30,884 bases of DNA from Isotricha intestinalis. Lineage: Eukaryota; Ciliophora; Litostomatea; Vestibuliferida; Isotrichidae. The notes beneath the pieces are model-generated. The model was given only the letters and a program-made list of their open reading frames with translations. It ran no database searches and had not been told where the DNA came from. The stretch's first letter is position 1; each line of letters starts with the position of its first letter. Location: contig JAJJLU010003795.1 in the NCBI GenBank assembly GCA_023807065.1, positions 1 to 30,884 on the forward strand. Reading direction: 5' to 3'. The position numbers and the translations under genes were made by a program. Below, piece after piece: positions 8,310-20,000 of the stretch.

Positions 8310-10400
8310 CTAATTCACAAATAGAACTTCTTTAATATTAAATTTTTGGTCTAAATTTACATTTTCTTCTCTTTGAATAGTTTGTTTAAATAAAACATCA
8401 ATACATTGTTTATCTTCATCTCTTTTTTGAATACACATTAATTTATTTTTAAAAGGAATAATTTCTTTAATTTCATATTTAGTATCAATAGAATATAAAT
8501 TACTTAAATTACATAAATAAAACTGTTTATCAGTTTTATTAGGATAAAATTCAAGAAATTTAAAAGTTCCATCAGTTAACTTGCAAATAATATATTCTTC
8601 ATAAAAATTGTATATTTTTAAAATAGGAAAATAAACGAAAATTCCAGAAGCAAAAATGAATTTTTTTTCAGAATGTTCAACAACAAAACTTCTAACAAAC
8701 CCATCATCTCCACTTGTAATTAAATAATCTTTATTATTATAATTAACTAATATCATAGAATTAATATCTAAAAAATGAAGATTATATTGTTTTTTTTCTA
8801 AAGGAGCTCCAATAATATTATAAGAAACTTTAGTCCCAGAAGAAACTAAAAGAATATTATTATTAATATAAATTAAACCTGAAATAGGTTTATCTTCATA
8901 AATAGTATATTTACAATCAATTCTTAAATCTTTATAATAATAATTATGTATAATTTTATCTTTTGAACCAGTACTAAACATAAATTCACCACAAGGAACA
9001 ATTTGAGTTATTTCTTCTGAATGTCCTGGTAAATAAACTTTTTTTTGAGAATCCATATCTAATATATTTACATAATACTTTTTCTTTTGTTTTCCTCCAA
9101 ATAATAAATAGTTTTTATCTATTGCTATTGCTGTTATTTCTTGATTTTTTATTTCAAATTCTTGACTTCTTTTATCTGTCAATATTACTATTTTATTCAC
9201 ACATGCAAAACATGCTCCATTATCTATTAAAAATATATTTAAACATTTTAAATTATTTGTTACATGTTTTTGAAAAAATTGACAATATGTATTTTCTATA
9301 AAAACTGTTCTGCTTATTGTTTTTTCTATTTCTCTATTTTCATTTAATTTTGTCATAAATTTTAAATTTTGAATTATATAACTACTATAAAATCCTTTAC
9401 TTTTTTCAAAATTTTCATAACACATTTCTACAAATTTTAATAAATTATTATTTATATTTATTGTTCTTTCTTTTATTTCTGGCTTTTTTACTATTGCATT
9501 TTTTTGCTTTTCTAAAAATGGTTTTATTTTATTATAATAATCATTATATGTTTCTATATTTAATTTTTTCAATTCTTTTGTTAATTCTTCATATTCTTGA
9601 TTCCCATGACTTAAATTATTTAATTCTTTTTTCAATTTTTCTATTTCTTCTTTTAATTGAGATAAAGAAAAAGTTAATTTATTTATTTTATGATTTAATT
9701 CTTCTTTTTGATTATCAACATTAAAAGATTCTTCTTGAGTTGTTTTTTCAATTTCTTTCTTTAATTTTTCAAATTCACTTTTTCCTTTATCATATTTATC
9801 AGTTTTTTTCTTTAATTTTTCTTTTAAACATAATTTACAATATCTTTTATATTTATCTAAATTATATATTTTTAATTTCTTTGATTTATGTTTTGGACAT
9901 TCTTGAAAAAAAGTTAATTCTCTTGTAATAAAAATATGATCAAATGTTAATTCATTATGTATATTTCTACAATTTTCACAAAAAAATTTTTCACATTGAA
10001 CACAATATAAACAATCTGAAGATTTAGTATTATGTCTACAACATTTTTCTTCTTTTTTATTTATATCAATTAATTTTTGATTATATTCTTCTAAGGACAT
10101 TATATTTTTTGGAGTTTTTGAATTTTTATTTATAAATAATTTCTTTATTTCTTCTGCAATTTTTGCTCTTTCTGCAGTATGAATTTTTTGATTTGGAAAA
10201 AGATAATCTTTCCATTTTTTATCTGAATGTTCTTGTTGACACTGACATAATATTAATAATTTTACATTTCCATAATTATCCCAAAATGGTAAAAGAAGAG
10301 GAATTTGCTTTTTACATAATGGGCATAATGTCCAATTTTTTAATTTAATATATTTATTTCCATTTTGAAATTGAGTTTCATTTAATTCTTTATTTTCCAT
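8310..10400 (-). CDS. zinc-finger/B-box, coiled-coil, WD-like repeat protein
   Basis: The product is 696 residues. Order: a Cys4-type zinc site at C26/C29 and C52/C54; a B-box-like cluster at about residues 120-155 (C120, H123, C130, C133, C136, C141, C144, H148, H155); a second cluster at C168, H171, C188, C191; a Lys/Glu-rich coiled coil at about 195-300; then repeated beta-blades from about 385 to the end with WD-type features such as GHSEEITQIV...FMFSTGSKDKIIHNY and YLITSGDDGFVRSF. This resembles TRIM-like architecture without a clear RING, so ubiquitin ligase activity is not shown. It probably scaffolds protein-protein contacts. It is divergent from the protein kinase gene with only 91 bases between the start codons, so the promoters must overlap. 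It ends in TAG. Confidence 0.85.
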   Translation of the reverse strand: MENKELNETQFQNGNKYIKLKNWTLCPLCKKQIPLLLPFWDNYGNVKLLILCQCQQEHSDKKWKDYLFPNQKIHTAERAKIAEEIKKLFINKNSKTPKNIMSLEEYNQKLIDINKKEEKCCRHNTKSSDCLYCVQCEKFFCENCRNIHNELTFDHIFITRELTFFQECPKHKSKKLKIYNLDKYKRYCKLCLKEKLKKKTDKYDKGKSEFEKLKKEIEKTTQEESFNVDNQKEELNHKINKLTFSLSQLKEEIEKLKKELNNLSHGNQEYEELTKELKKLNIETYNDYYNKIKPFLEKQKNAIVKKPEIKERTININNNLLKFVEMCYENFEKSKGFYSSYIIQNLKFMTKLNENREIEKTISRTVFIENTYCQFFQKHVTNNLKCLNIFLIDNGACFACVNKIVILTDKRSQEFEIKNQEITAIAIDKNYLLFGGKQKKKYYVNILDMDSQKKVYLPGHSEEITQIVPCGEFMFSTGSKDKIIHNYYYKDLRIDCKYTIYEDKPISGLIYINNNILLVSSGTKVSYNIIGAPLEKKQYNLHFLDINSMILVNYNNKDYLITSGDDGFVRSFVVEHSEKKFIFASGIFVYFPILKIYNFYEEYIICKLTDGTFKFLEFYPNKTDKQFYLCNLSNLYSIDTKYEIKEIIPFKNKLMCIQKRDEDKQCIDVLFKQTIQREENVNLDQKFNIKEVLFVN

Positions 10401-10477
10401 TTTTTTTTTTATTTTTTTTAAATTTAATTATTTTTTAATATATCTTTTTTCTATTTTAAAAAAATAATTAGAAATAG

Positions 10478-10510
10478 ATGAGTAAAAAAAAATGGAATTT
10501 CCAATGTTAA
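10478..10510 (+). promoter_or_regulatory. 10-codon upstream ORF overlapping the kinase start
   Basis: ATG at 10478 opens a frame of ten codons that ends in TAA at 10508-10510 and overlaps the proposed kinase ATG at 10492 in another frame. If the mRNA starts upstream of 10478, ribosomes would meet this ATG first, which could reduce kinase translation. Whether the transcript includes it is unknown. Confidence 0.3.
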
Positions 10511-11907
10511 ATATAGTAATGGAAAAATGGGATATAAATAGAATAACAAGTTCTCAATTAAAATTAGAAAAGACAATAGCATCAGGAGGTCAAGGAAAAG
10601 TAAAAATAGGTAAATATTATAGTATGTTTGTAATAGTGAAAATATTACATAAAATAAGTACAAATAATTTCATAACAGAAATGCTAAATGCTTATAAATA
10701 TCGTCATCCAAATATTCCCAAATTTTTAGGTGTTTTTGAATCTGAAAAACATTATGGTTTGGTTATGGAATATATTGATGGAATCACTTTAACAAAATTA
10801 ATTAATTTAGAAAAACAAAATAAAATACATATAACATTATTACAAAAATTAGATTATTTAATTCAATTATGTTGTGTTATAGAATTTCTACATTCTAATA
10901 ATTTAATTCATAGAGATTTAAAAACAGATAATATAATGATTGATCATTTTGGTAATTTAAAATTAATAGATTTTGGAATAGCACTTCAAGGAAAAGAAAA
11001 ATGGATAAATATGGAAAGTTCAGAATATTCTTTAACTCCATCTTATATGGCTCCTGAAATAGCAATTCAAGCACAAGAAGAAGATGAAGAAGAAGAAGAA
11101 GAATATATTAAACCAAATAAAAAGATTAGTAATGATAATTTAAATAAAAATTTAAATGAAATTCAAAGAAAGAGAACTTTATCTAATAATTATTCAAATT
11201 TACATTTAGATAATATTAATGATAATGGAAAATGGATTTTAATAACTAATAAATATGATGTATGGACTTTTGGGTTAATAATGGCTTATTTATTTACTAG
11301 ATGTAAACCTTGGTGTAGAAATGAAAAAGAAAATATTAGTGAAATAGAAGTTCAAATTAGATTAATGTCTAATTTACCTTATCCATTATATAATATTTAT
11401 CCTTTAGATGAATGCAATGAATTAAAAGATAAAATTAAAGAAATTATTTTAAAATGCTTAGAATTTAAACCTGAGAAAAGAGTCAATATTCAAGAAATTA
11501 AATTTTTATTGTTAGATATTTATAATTTGGAAGTTATGAATAAAACTAGATTAGATAAATTAATTAAAATGCAACAAATTAGTAAAGATAATCAGAAAAT
11601 TAACGAAATATTAAAAAATTTAAATGAGGAAAAAAAAAAGAATTTAGTAAGAAATAATAAAATTTTAATAAGAAAAAATTTAAGTTTGGAAGAAATAAAT
11701 AAAATTAATTTTGATGAAAATTCAAATAAAAATTATAAAGAAGGATATGAATTATTAAAAAATAAAATAAATAAAAAAAATAATAAAATAATATTTCACA
11801 CAAACACTCTTTTAGACCATATAAAATTTGAAAACATTTCTAGAGAGCAAAATTTATTAATAAATAAAAGTATAATCCAAGAATTACAAGCCATAAAAAA
11901 TAAATAA
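10492..11907 (+). CDS. eukaryotic protein kinase with an acidic insertion
   Basis: The product is 471 residues. The kinase domain runs from about residue 23 to 345. Visible elements are a Gly loop (ASGGQGKV, 30-37), the VIVK lysine K50, a likely alpha-C glutamate E63, the catalytic loop HRDLKTDN at 140-147, DFG at 160-162, APE at 187-189 and DVWTFG at 256-261. All catalytic residues are present, so it should be active. The HRDLKTDN loop and general style suggest the TKL group or a related Ser/Thr branch. About 60 residues (193-254), opening with an acidic Glu/Asp run, are inserted between APE and DVWTFG, where about ten are usual. The C-terminal 120 residues are Lys/Asn-rich with a predicted helical character. 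Met codons at residues 5 and 10 are alternative starts; no conserved element is lost by using them. Confidence 0.9.
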   Translation: MEFPMLNIVMEKWDINRITSSQLKLEKTIASGGQGKVKIGKYYSMFVIVKILHKISTNNFITEMLNAYKYRHPNIPKFLGVFESEKHYGLVMEYIDGITLTKLINLEKQNKIHITLLQKLDYLIQLCCVIEFLHSNNLIHRDLKTDNIMIDHFGNLKLIDFGIALQGKEKWINMESSEYSLTPSYMAPEIAIQAQEEDEEEEEEYIKPNKKISNDNLNKNLNEIQRKRTLSNNYSNLHLDNINDNGKWILITNKYDVWTFGLIMAYLFTRCKPWCRNEKENISEIEVQIRLMSNLPYPLYNIYPLDECNELKDKIKEIILKCLEFKPEKRVNIQEIKFLLLDIYNLEVMNKTRLDKLIKMQQISKDNQKINEILKNLNEEKKKNLVRNNKILIRKNLSLEEINKINFDENSNKNYKEGYELLKNKINKKNNKIIFHTNTLLDHIKFENISREQNLLINKSIIQELQAIKNK

Positions 11908-12011
11908 ATACAAAAATCTTTAAATAAAATAGTATACATAAATAAAAATTTGAAAACAACAACAATGAATTTTTCTTAAATAATTAATATTTAAATATTT
12001 AAATAAAGCTT

Positions 12012-12491
12012 TTATTCTTTTTTTTCATCTAATTCACTCCTAACATATAAAACTAAGGTTCTAACATCAGTATAAGTTGAAAGAGTAGAAGAATATTGTG
12101 TTGCCCGAAAAGCAATTTCAATAGTAACATCTTGATGAATATAATCACTGACTTGAAATTGAAAATCATAATAAACATCATCCATAATTAATTGAGGATA
12201 ATTATCTAATTTATGCATAGGAACACTATTAGTAGTTTCATTTAAATTTAAAGGATTAATATACCATGACTTTAATTGTTTTGGATTTACTAAATGCCAT
12301 TCATGTCCCGGTGAGTGATTACTTTTTAATCTTAATGTAAAAATTTGATTCACATTTGCATAGGCATATATGTACTTTGTCCCTTTTGGTATATCTAATA
12401 AATCTTTTATTATTAATCCACATTCGGATAATTGAGGATAGGATAATAATAATATTATCGGGAATAATGGAAATAATAATGTTTTTGACAT
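12012..12491 (-). CDS. secreted chagasin-like (I42) cysteine protease inhibitor
   Basis: The product is 159 residues. The N-terminus is a clear signal peptide: Met-Ser-Lys, a hydrophobic core of about residues 5-18, and likely cleavage near residue 24. The mature part is beta-rich. NHSPGHEW at 58-65 fits the family's first inhibitory loop (consensus NPTTGxxW). The strand YYDFQFQV (107-114) and a later IAFRATQY segment sit where chagasins have their second and third loops, but the Gly-rich and RPW motifs are not conserved. Chagasins block papain-family proteases in the secretory pathway, lysosome or outside the cell. Two N-glycosylation sequons (N58-H-S, N84-E-T) fit a secreted protein. It converges on the kinase gene with about 100 bases between them. 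The family call is moderate; an unrelated immunoglobulin-fold secreted protein is possible. Confidence 0.6.
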   Translation of the reverse strand: MSKTLLFPLFPIILLLSYPQLSECGLIIKDLLDIPKGTKYIYAYANVNQIFTLRLKSNHSPGHEWHLVNPKQLKSWYINPLNLNETTNSVPMHKLDNYPQLIMDDVYYDFQFQVSDYIHQDVTIEIAFRATQYSSTLSTYTDVRTLVLYVRSELDEKKE

Positions 12492-12623
12492 TTTTTTGTT
12501 TTTTGTTTTTTTTTTTTAAATATTGATGTGGTGTAATTATTATTTTTTTAGATTTTTTGTTCTTTTAACAGGAAATCTTATATATTTTTTTTTATATAAA
12601 TATTTTATTTTTATTTTTTTTAT

Positions 12624-13855
12624 TTAATTAAAAATAATATTTAATATTTCAAATTCTGCATTTGTGGAATAATAAGCATAATTATTAGATTGAAAATCAC
12701 ATAATAATAACATATTTCCTTTACTTAATTCTTCTATTTTTTTATCAATTTCATTGGTTTTATTTTGTATTTTGTTTATATGAAAAATTTTATGGTAAAA
12801 AATAGATTCATATGAATATATAAAAAATAAATATAAACCTTTATAAATAATACCATAAAAATTATTAATTATAATTTGATGTTGTATTGTATTCATATTA
12901 TTAATATCTACTATAGAAAGAATATTGTTATAAAATGTAAGAATTTGATTATTATTAATTCTAATTAAAGAATAAATATTATTACATTTAACTTTTTCTA
13001 AAAACACTTTTGTTTTTTTTCTTTTAAATTATAAAAAAATGTTCCTCCAAGTCCAGAAGCAACAATTTCATTATTATTTAATTTTAAAATACAATAAAGA
13101 GTATTTTTTTTATGTAATAAATATGCTTTTTTGTTTTCCCATATTTTAATTGGTTCTTTTTTTGATAAAGAGATTATAGTATTATTTCAATATAATAATT
13201 TTATTATTTTTTCATTATGAGCAGAACTATTTATAGTTTCAATTAAATTTATTTGATATGCTTTTTCTTTAATTTTTATTTTTTCTTTTGTTACTATTTC
13301 TTCTTCTAGTTTTTTTATTTCCCATTTTTTTAATTCAAAATTTGCAGAAGTTGTTAAAAAATATTGTTCATCATCTTCTTTTATACATATATATATAATT
13401 TTATTTGTTTCTTCACTATTTATTTTTCTTTTACATTCAAAATTATCATTCACATAATCAAATATATAAAAATATATTAAATTTTGATTTTCTTCTTTAT
13501 CTTGTGATAATATAATTTTATTTGATACTGGAAAAAATGCAATTGAACTAACATTTAAAATTTTTTCTTCATAATTTACATTTGATTCTATTTTATGTTT
13601 TTTTGGATCTAATACTATAATACTTTTGTTATTAATATTATTCATACAATAAGTTTTATTGTTTATTGTAAATTCATGTTTTTTAAATTGGAAATCATAT
13701 TGTAAGAAGGAATAAATAATATTAATATCTTGTATACACTCATCAATTGAAAATAACTCATTTTCATTTTTAGTATTTATGAAAGAAAAAGTAATTCCCT
13801 CTTTTTTTCGATTGAGTATTACTTTCCAATCATCATAAATTAAGGTATAATTCAT
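12624..13855 (-). pseudogene. WD-repeat-like gene broken by an in-frame TGA and a frameshift
   Basis: Starting at ATG 13855, the frame runs to TGA at 13187-13189, continues in the same frame to TAG at 12998-13000, and resumes in another frame through 12624 (TAA). The text on both sides is clearly one protein: a WD-type blade spans the TGA (HNEKIIKLLY, then NNTIISLSKKEPIKIWE), and the next blade (NNEIVASGLGG) leads across an A-rich run at about 13009-13020, where adding one A restores the frame. The repaired length would be about 410 codons of weak WD40 repeats with no other domain. An open frame with a non-ATG start extends to 13939, but that part is AT-rich leader. It may be a true pseudogene, a gene with sequencing errors, or one that tolerates the breaks. 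Base composition and blade motifs look normal, which argues against old decay. Confidence 0.6.
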
Positions 13856-14002
13856 TATATTAAAAAAATAACTTAAATTATTTATAAAAACAAATAAAAA
13901 AGAACAAGCATTAAATAACAAAAATAATAAAAAAAACAATAAAAAAACGATAAAGACATAAAATAAAAAGTAATAAAAAAAATTATTTTAATAAAGCAAA
14001 AT

Positions 14003-17000
14003 TTAATCTTCTCCTTCATCTCCTTCTTCGTTATCTTCAGTCACTTCTCCTGTAGCTAAACTAATATTAACAGGAAAACATTTAATTTCTCTTTTTTTAA
14101 TTTCTTCAATAATATAAGATTGATCAGCATCTAAATCTTTTTCATTAATTAATTTTAAATAAGTTAAAAACCTAATATAAGTTTTAACATTGTGTTCATT
14201 TTTAGTATGTTCTTTAAATTGAATTTTCATTCTTTCAAAAACGACTCTATCAATATTACAAATAAAGCATTTATTATTAATATCTTCATCTTTAGCATTA
14301 CTTTCTTCTCTAATTTGAGAAAAAGTTGAAACGATAACACCATTAATCATATTTAATAACATTAGACTTACAGCAATAAAAAAAATTAAATCATTAAAAA
14401 ATCTAACCCAATACATTCCAGTTTCAAATTCTCTTGGAGCTAATAAATCTCCTATTCCTCCTCCTGATCTTACTCCTTGATTAAAATATGTTATTGCACA
14501 TTCTAATAATGTTGAACATATATTTCCTGTTTGATTTTCTGATAATTCTACTTCAAATTCTTCAGGGAAAAAATTAAATCCTATATTTGCTAAGAAGAAT
14601 AAGAATATAAATAATAAAAATAATAATGATACTAATTGACCTATTCTTAATTGAAATGCTAAAACTATTTCTTTTATTGTTGCTACAAATTTTACTACTG
14701 TTAATAATTGAAGTGTAAATAAGAATGAAGCATATTCTGATAGTATTCCTATTAATCCCATTATTATTATTAATATCATTAAAGATACTTCATCATTAAA
14801 TAATAATGAATCTAATATATATATTTTTATATAATCAAAGAATTCTAATTCTTTAGTTTCAAATTGAGATTTTGAGAGAATTATATAAAATTTATATTTT
14901 GAATTTATAAATATTGATATATATATTATATTTATTATTATTTGAAATCCTGCCATCAATAATGTTAATACATGGACAAAATTTACTGAAGAATGCTTTC
15001 TATCTAAGAATAATAATAACATGAAATTAATTGCTAGTGAAACACAAAAATTGAAAAAATCTATTCTTTTATAATCTATTTCAAACATCCATTTTAAATT
15101 TTCATTTTCTTTAAATGCATTATATTTGAAATTTACTTCATACATAAATTCATTTAATATATCTATAAAAGATTTTAATTTAGTTGTTGATGAACTTCTA
15201 TCAACATCTTCAAAGAATTTTTCAATATTAGTTTTACTGATAAAATAAGATCTTGGATCAGTTATAAAATATATTGTTTTTAAAACCATTTCATTATCAT
15301 TTTCAATCATAAATTCACAAGCTTTGATAATTTTATTAAAAAATTTACTAGTGATAATAAAATTATTCATTTCATTTTTCATATCAGCAGGAGAAGCTTT
15401 CATAGTAATATTTCCTTTTAATAAATTTATTTTTTTTTTAATTTTAGAATTAATATTTTTGAAATTATCATAACCTTGATGTAATCTATCAGAAGCAAAA
15501 TTAATTTTTTCAGAAGCTTTATCAATCACATTAGAAATATATCTATTACTACTAATTTGATCTTGTATAAATTGACCGCTTAAATTACTTAATTTTTTAA
15601 TTTTTGTATTTAAATTTCCAATTTCACCAATTTTATTTAACTGATTTTGAATTCCTCCTGTTAAATTTTCTAATCCTCCACTTATTTCTTTTAAACCTCC
15701 TTTTAATTGATTAATATTTCCCATAATTAAAGCATCTATTTTATTTTGTCTATCTAATAAATCTTTTTCACTATATCTAATAACTTTATCTGCTTCTGGA
15801 ATATGGAATTTTTTTCCTAAAATTGTTAAAAATAAATACATTTGACTAGCTAATTTAAAATATGGATCTTCATAAATATCTAAATGTTCTTTGAAGTAAT
15901 TTTTCAAAACAGTATAATTAGAATCATCAAATTCGAAATTATTTAATTGTTCTTCAAAGATAGGATCTTCGTAATCAAATTTAAAAATATGTTTAATATG
16001 AAGTCCTCTTAAATATTCACTAACAATAGCTAAAATTTTTATAGGAGGGAAAATTAAAATAAGCATTTGTAATAAAGAATCATCTTTTAATTCTTGTGAA
16101 ACAACATTAACAATAATATTAAATATCGTTAAACTAACTTCAACTAATTCATTATCAAATAAATTATCACATCTAAATAAACTTTGTGAATATTCAATAC
16201 ATAATTCTAAAAAAGTAAAAGAATCTAAAGTATTATTATTAACTTCATCATTTTCATTTAATAATTGATTATTTTCTGTTAATTTTCTATAAAAATTATC
16301 AAAATTTTTGACTTGAGTTCCTTGAATCATTTCTATAATTAAATCTGTAAAATGACGATAAATATCAATAATTCCTGAAGTTGATATTATTTGTTGATTT
16401 TCTTTTAATATTTCACTATCTATATAATTATCAACATGTATATTTTCTATTATTAATCTCATATTGTTCATTATGAAATTAAAGAATGAATATTTTTTTT
16501 CTGTTAAATATTTTTTATTCTCTGATTCTGCTTCTAAATCTAATTCATCATTTTTCTTATTTTCATCTAAATTAAAATGAACATTCTTTTGGTCTTTTTT
16601 CTTCTGAATTATTTTCTGAAATATTGAATGCATTACTATTTTTTTTTCTCCTTCTTCTTCTTGCTTTTTTTCTTCTTCTTCAGAATCTTTTCTTTTTCTA
16701 TCTTTGGTTGAAAATTTTCTATTTTCTTCATCTAATTCTTCATTTTTTATTTTTCTTATTGGTAATAAAGCTAATAAAGGTTTTTTTTTTTTATTAGTAT
16801 TAATTTCATCATTATTTTCTTCTTCTTTTTCTTCTTCTTCATTATTACTTTTAGAAGAATCTTCTTCACTATATTCAATTAATTTTGTCACTGCACCAAC
16901 TTCACTTCTATAAGATCTTTTTGAACCAATAATATCCTTTTTTTTATCTAATTTTACAAATAAATTTTTTTTTGGAAGACTTTTTTCTTTCTTTGGTGAA

Positions 17001-20000
17001 AAAATTTCTTCTTCAGGATAATTTGAATTATCTTTTATATATTCAAAAGAATCTATTTCAAATCTAAAGTTAAAAAATCTATTCTGAAAAACTTTATTAT
17101 GACTTTCACACATATTTTGAAGAAATTTTATCGATAAAGTACATAATTCATTACTTATACTTTTTTTTCTTTCACCGGTTTCATTATCAAAATCTCTTAT
17201 TCTATTTAAAGAATATAATTTTGAATTTTCATTTAAATTACAAGAAAAAATTAAATCTTTTACTAAAAAAGAAAATATTTTATTAAAATTTTCTCCTATT
17301 GTTTCACTTAAATCACTTTGGAAATTTTGTGAATAATTATAAAATAATTGGTTTAAAAAAACTAAAGGATAACAATTTTGTAATTTAAAATTTTTTATAT
17401 TTATTCTTCCTAAAGTTCCTATTTTATATTCATCAACATTTTTCATTAAATAAATAAAATTTTCATCTGTTAAATCATCACTCATTTTTGAAAGTAAATA
17501 ATATAATATTTCTTTTCCTAAATCAAGTTCCATTTCTTTTTCACTTAATTCTAAAGCATTAAATAATGATAATTCTAAATCATATGTTTTTTCCATTTTT
17601 TTCCTATATTTTTTTATTATTTTATCTTTTTTAATTATATAATAAGGAGAAACTATTTTTTTCTGTTCTTTTGTAGATAAATTTGTTTTTGTTTTTATTG
17701 TTTGAATTGTCTTTGGTTTCATAAATATTATTTTTTCAATATTTTTAATTAATATTTTATATAAACTTTCAATGTGATAATACTTAATATTTAATTTTAT
17801 TTCTTTTAAATCATCCATAATATAATCTATATCATTATAAGATAATTCTTTAATTAAAGTAATATTTTCATATTCTAATATTTTATTTTTTTCAAAACAA
17901 AATTTATAATGTGTTGCTCTTGGAGTCGTTTCTTTTTCATTCATTGCACTTGCTCTTATTTGATTTACTTTTAAATATAAATAAACTGTATTTTTTAAAA
18001 ATTGAAATAATGTCAAATAATATATTTCACAATCCATTCCAGTTATTCCTTCATTATTTAATAAAAAGTAATTAAATAATTTATGTGTTGGTCTTAATAT
18101 TACATTTTCAAAATATTTATATATAAAAATTATCATTTCAAAATGACTTCCAAATAATTTAAATCTATTTAATATTACTTCATCAACTTTATTTGAGAAA
18201 TCTTGTTGAATTTTATATAAAAAATTAGCAATAAAATTATATTCTTGAATATTATTTAATAATATTTTTTCATATTCTTCATTATTTTTAATTCTATCAT
18301 TAATAGATAAATTAACCAAAGAAACATTTGTAATTTTTGTTCTTTCTTTATTTTCAGGAGCTTTGTTGTCTTCTCTTGGAGAACGAAAAGTTAAAATTGA
18401 TTTTCTTTGTCTTCCATTTGGATTTAATTCTTCAATAGGTTTAAATAATCTTAATATTGGATTTCTTGTATTTGTTGTAAAAAAAAAACCTATTTTTGAA
18501 AGAAAATAATATCTTAATAATGCATATTCTAAATTAATAGGTAACTTTTTTTCTTCTATATAATTTGGTAAGTTTACTAATACTAATTCTATGTTTAATA
18601 AATATAAATTTTTATTTGACGTTATTATAAAAAAATTAAAGTCATTTAATGTTAATTCACATAAATATAAAAAATATTGAGTTAAGGTTTCTGTTATTCT
18701 TTCATCTTTTTTATTTTGAAGAAAATAATTTTCCAAAATTTGTGGAATATCAAAATAATTTTCATCATTATTTACTTTTTCAATAAATCTTTGTATTCTA
18801 TCAATTAAATTAATAAAATCATTTTGATAAATAGTAATAGTAGAAATTAATTTTTTAGCAAATTTAAAAACTTTACCTAAAATATGAATTTTAATAATAT
18901 CTTTTTCTTTATTCCTTTTATGAGGTTTATTAAAATAATTTTCTAAATGAGAAATAACAAAACATAGACATTCACTTAAAAAATAAAAATTATCATATTT
19001 ATAATCTAAATCAAAAACCATTTCAACCATTCTTTCAAAGAAATAAAATAATTGTTCATAAACATTAATAAAAGTAATAATAAAAATATCTGGTTTAATA
19101 TTCATAACAAGACAAAAATTTTCTGGATTTTTAATAATTAAAAGAAAATAAATAAGTAAAATATTTTTAAGTAAAGATTCAAATTTATTTTGATCAACTT
19201 CAACTAAATTTTCTTCACTTTTAAATTTTTTTCCTTTAGCATAAATATGAATAAATTCTTCAATTTTTTGATAATAAAGAGAGCATTGAACAGCATTTTG
19301 AAGATTAGTTAAATTATTTATTATATTTTTATCATTTAAATCCATAAAATTAAAATATTTTAAATTTAATTCAGGTAAATAACCAACTTCATTTGTAAGA
19401 ATAGTTTGAAATTCAATAAATATATCAATTACACTTTCTATATATTTTTCAAAAGAAATATCAAAATCAAAATATTGTCTATTATAAAATCCCATTTTTT
19501 CAGTGAAATCATTAAAGATTTTTGAATAAGAACTCATTAATTCATTTTTAATTACATTTACAAAATCTTCATTACAAATACAATATAATTTATTAGGAGA
19601 AATTTTTTCTAAATTTTCTAATGAATTAGCATAAAAATTATTATCTTTTTGAATTAAAATTTCCATTATTTTCCTAACATAAAAATCATAAATAACAACT
19701 CTACTTAAATCTTCTTTTCTATAATAAGTATTTATTATCATCATAAAAACTTTTGAAATTTGTTCAACAAAAGGATTTTTAATAAAAACAAAAGTATCTT
19801 TTGCTTTATTATAATTATTTTTAAAATAATTAATACAAACAGAATCATTAGAATAAATTAAAGTATATAATATAGATTTCATAATATAATATGAACTTCT
19901 TAATTTAAAAGAATCATCTTGTGGTTTTTCTTCTATTTTTTTATTTATATCTTCATCTTCTATTGTATCTTTACTTTCATTTAAGGAATTATCCATTTTT

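Noticed and set aside
13187..13189. A Blepharisma-like code with TGA read as Trp
   Set aside because: All other Trp codons are TGG and no other internal TGA is seen in the long genes. In a genome this AT-rich, a reassigned TGA would be common.
13856..13939. An N-terminal membrane segment on the WD-repeat gene
   Set aside because: The extension needs a non-ATG start and is simply AT-rich leader read as Phe/Leu. The ATG at 13855 begins protein-like sequence.
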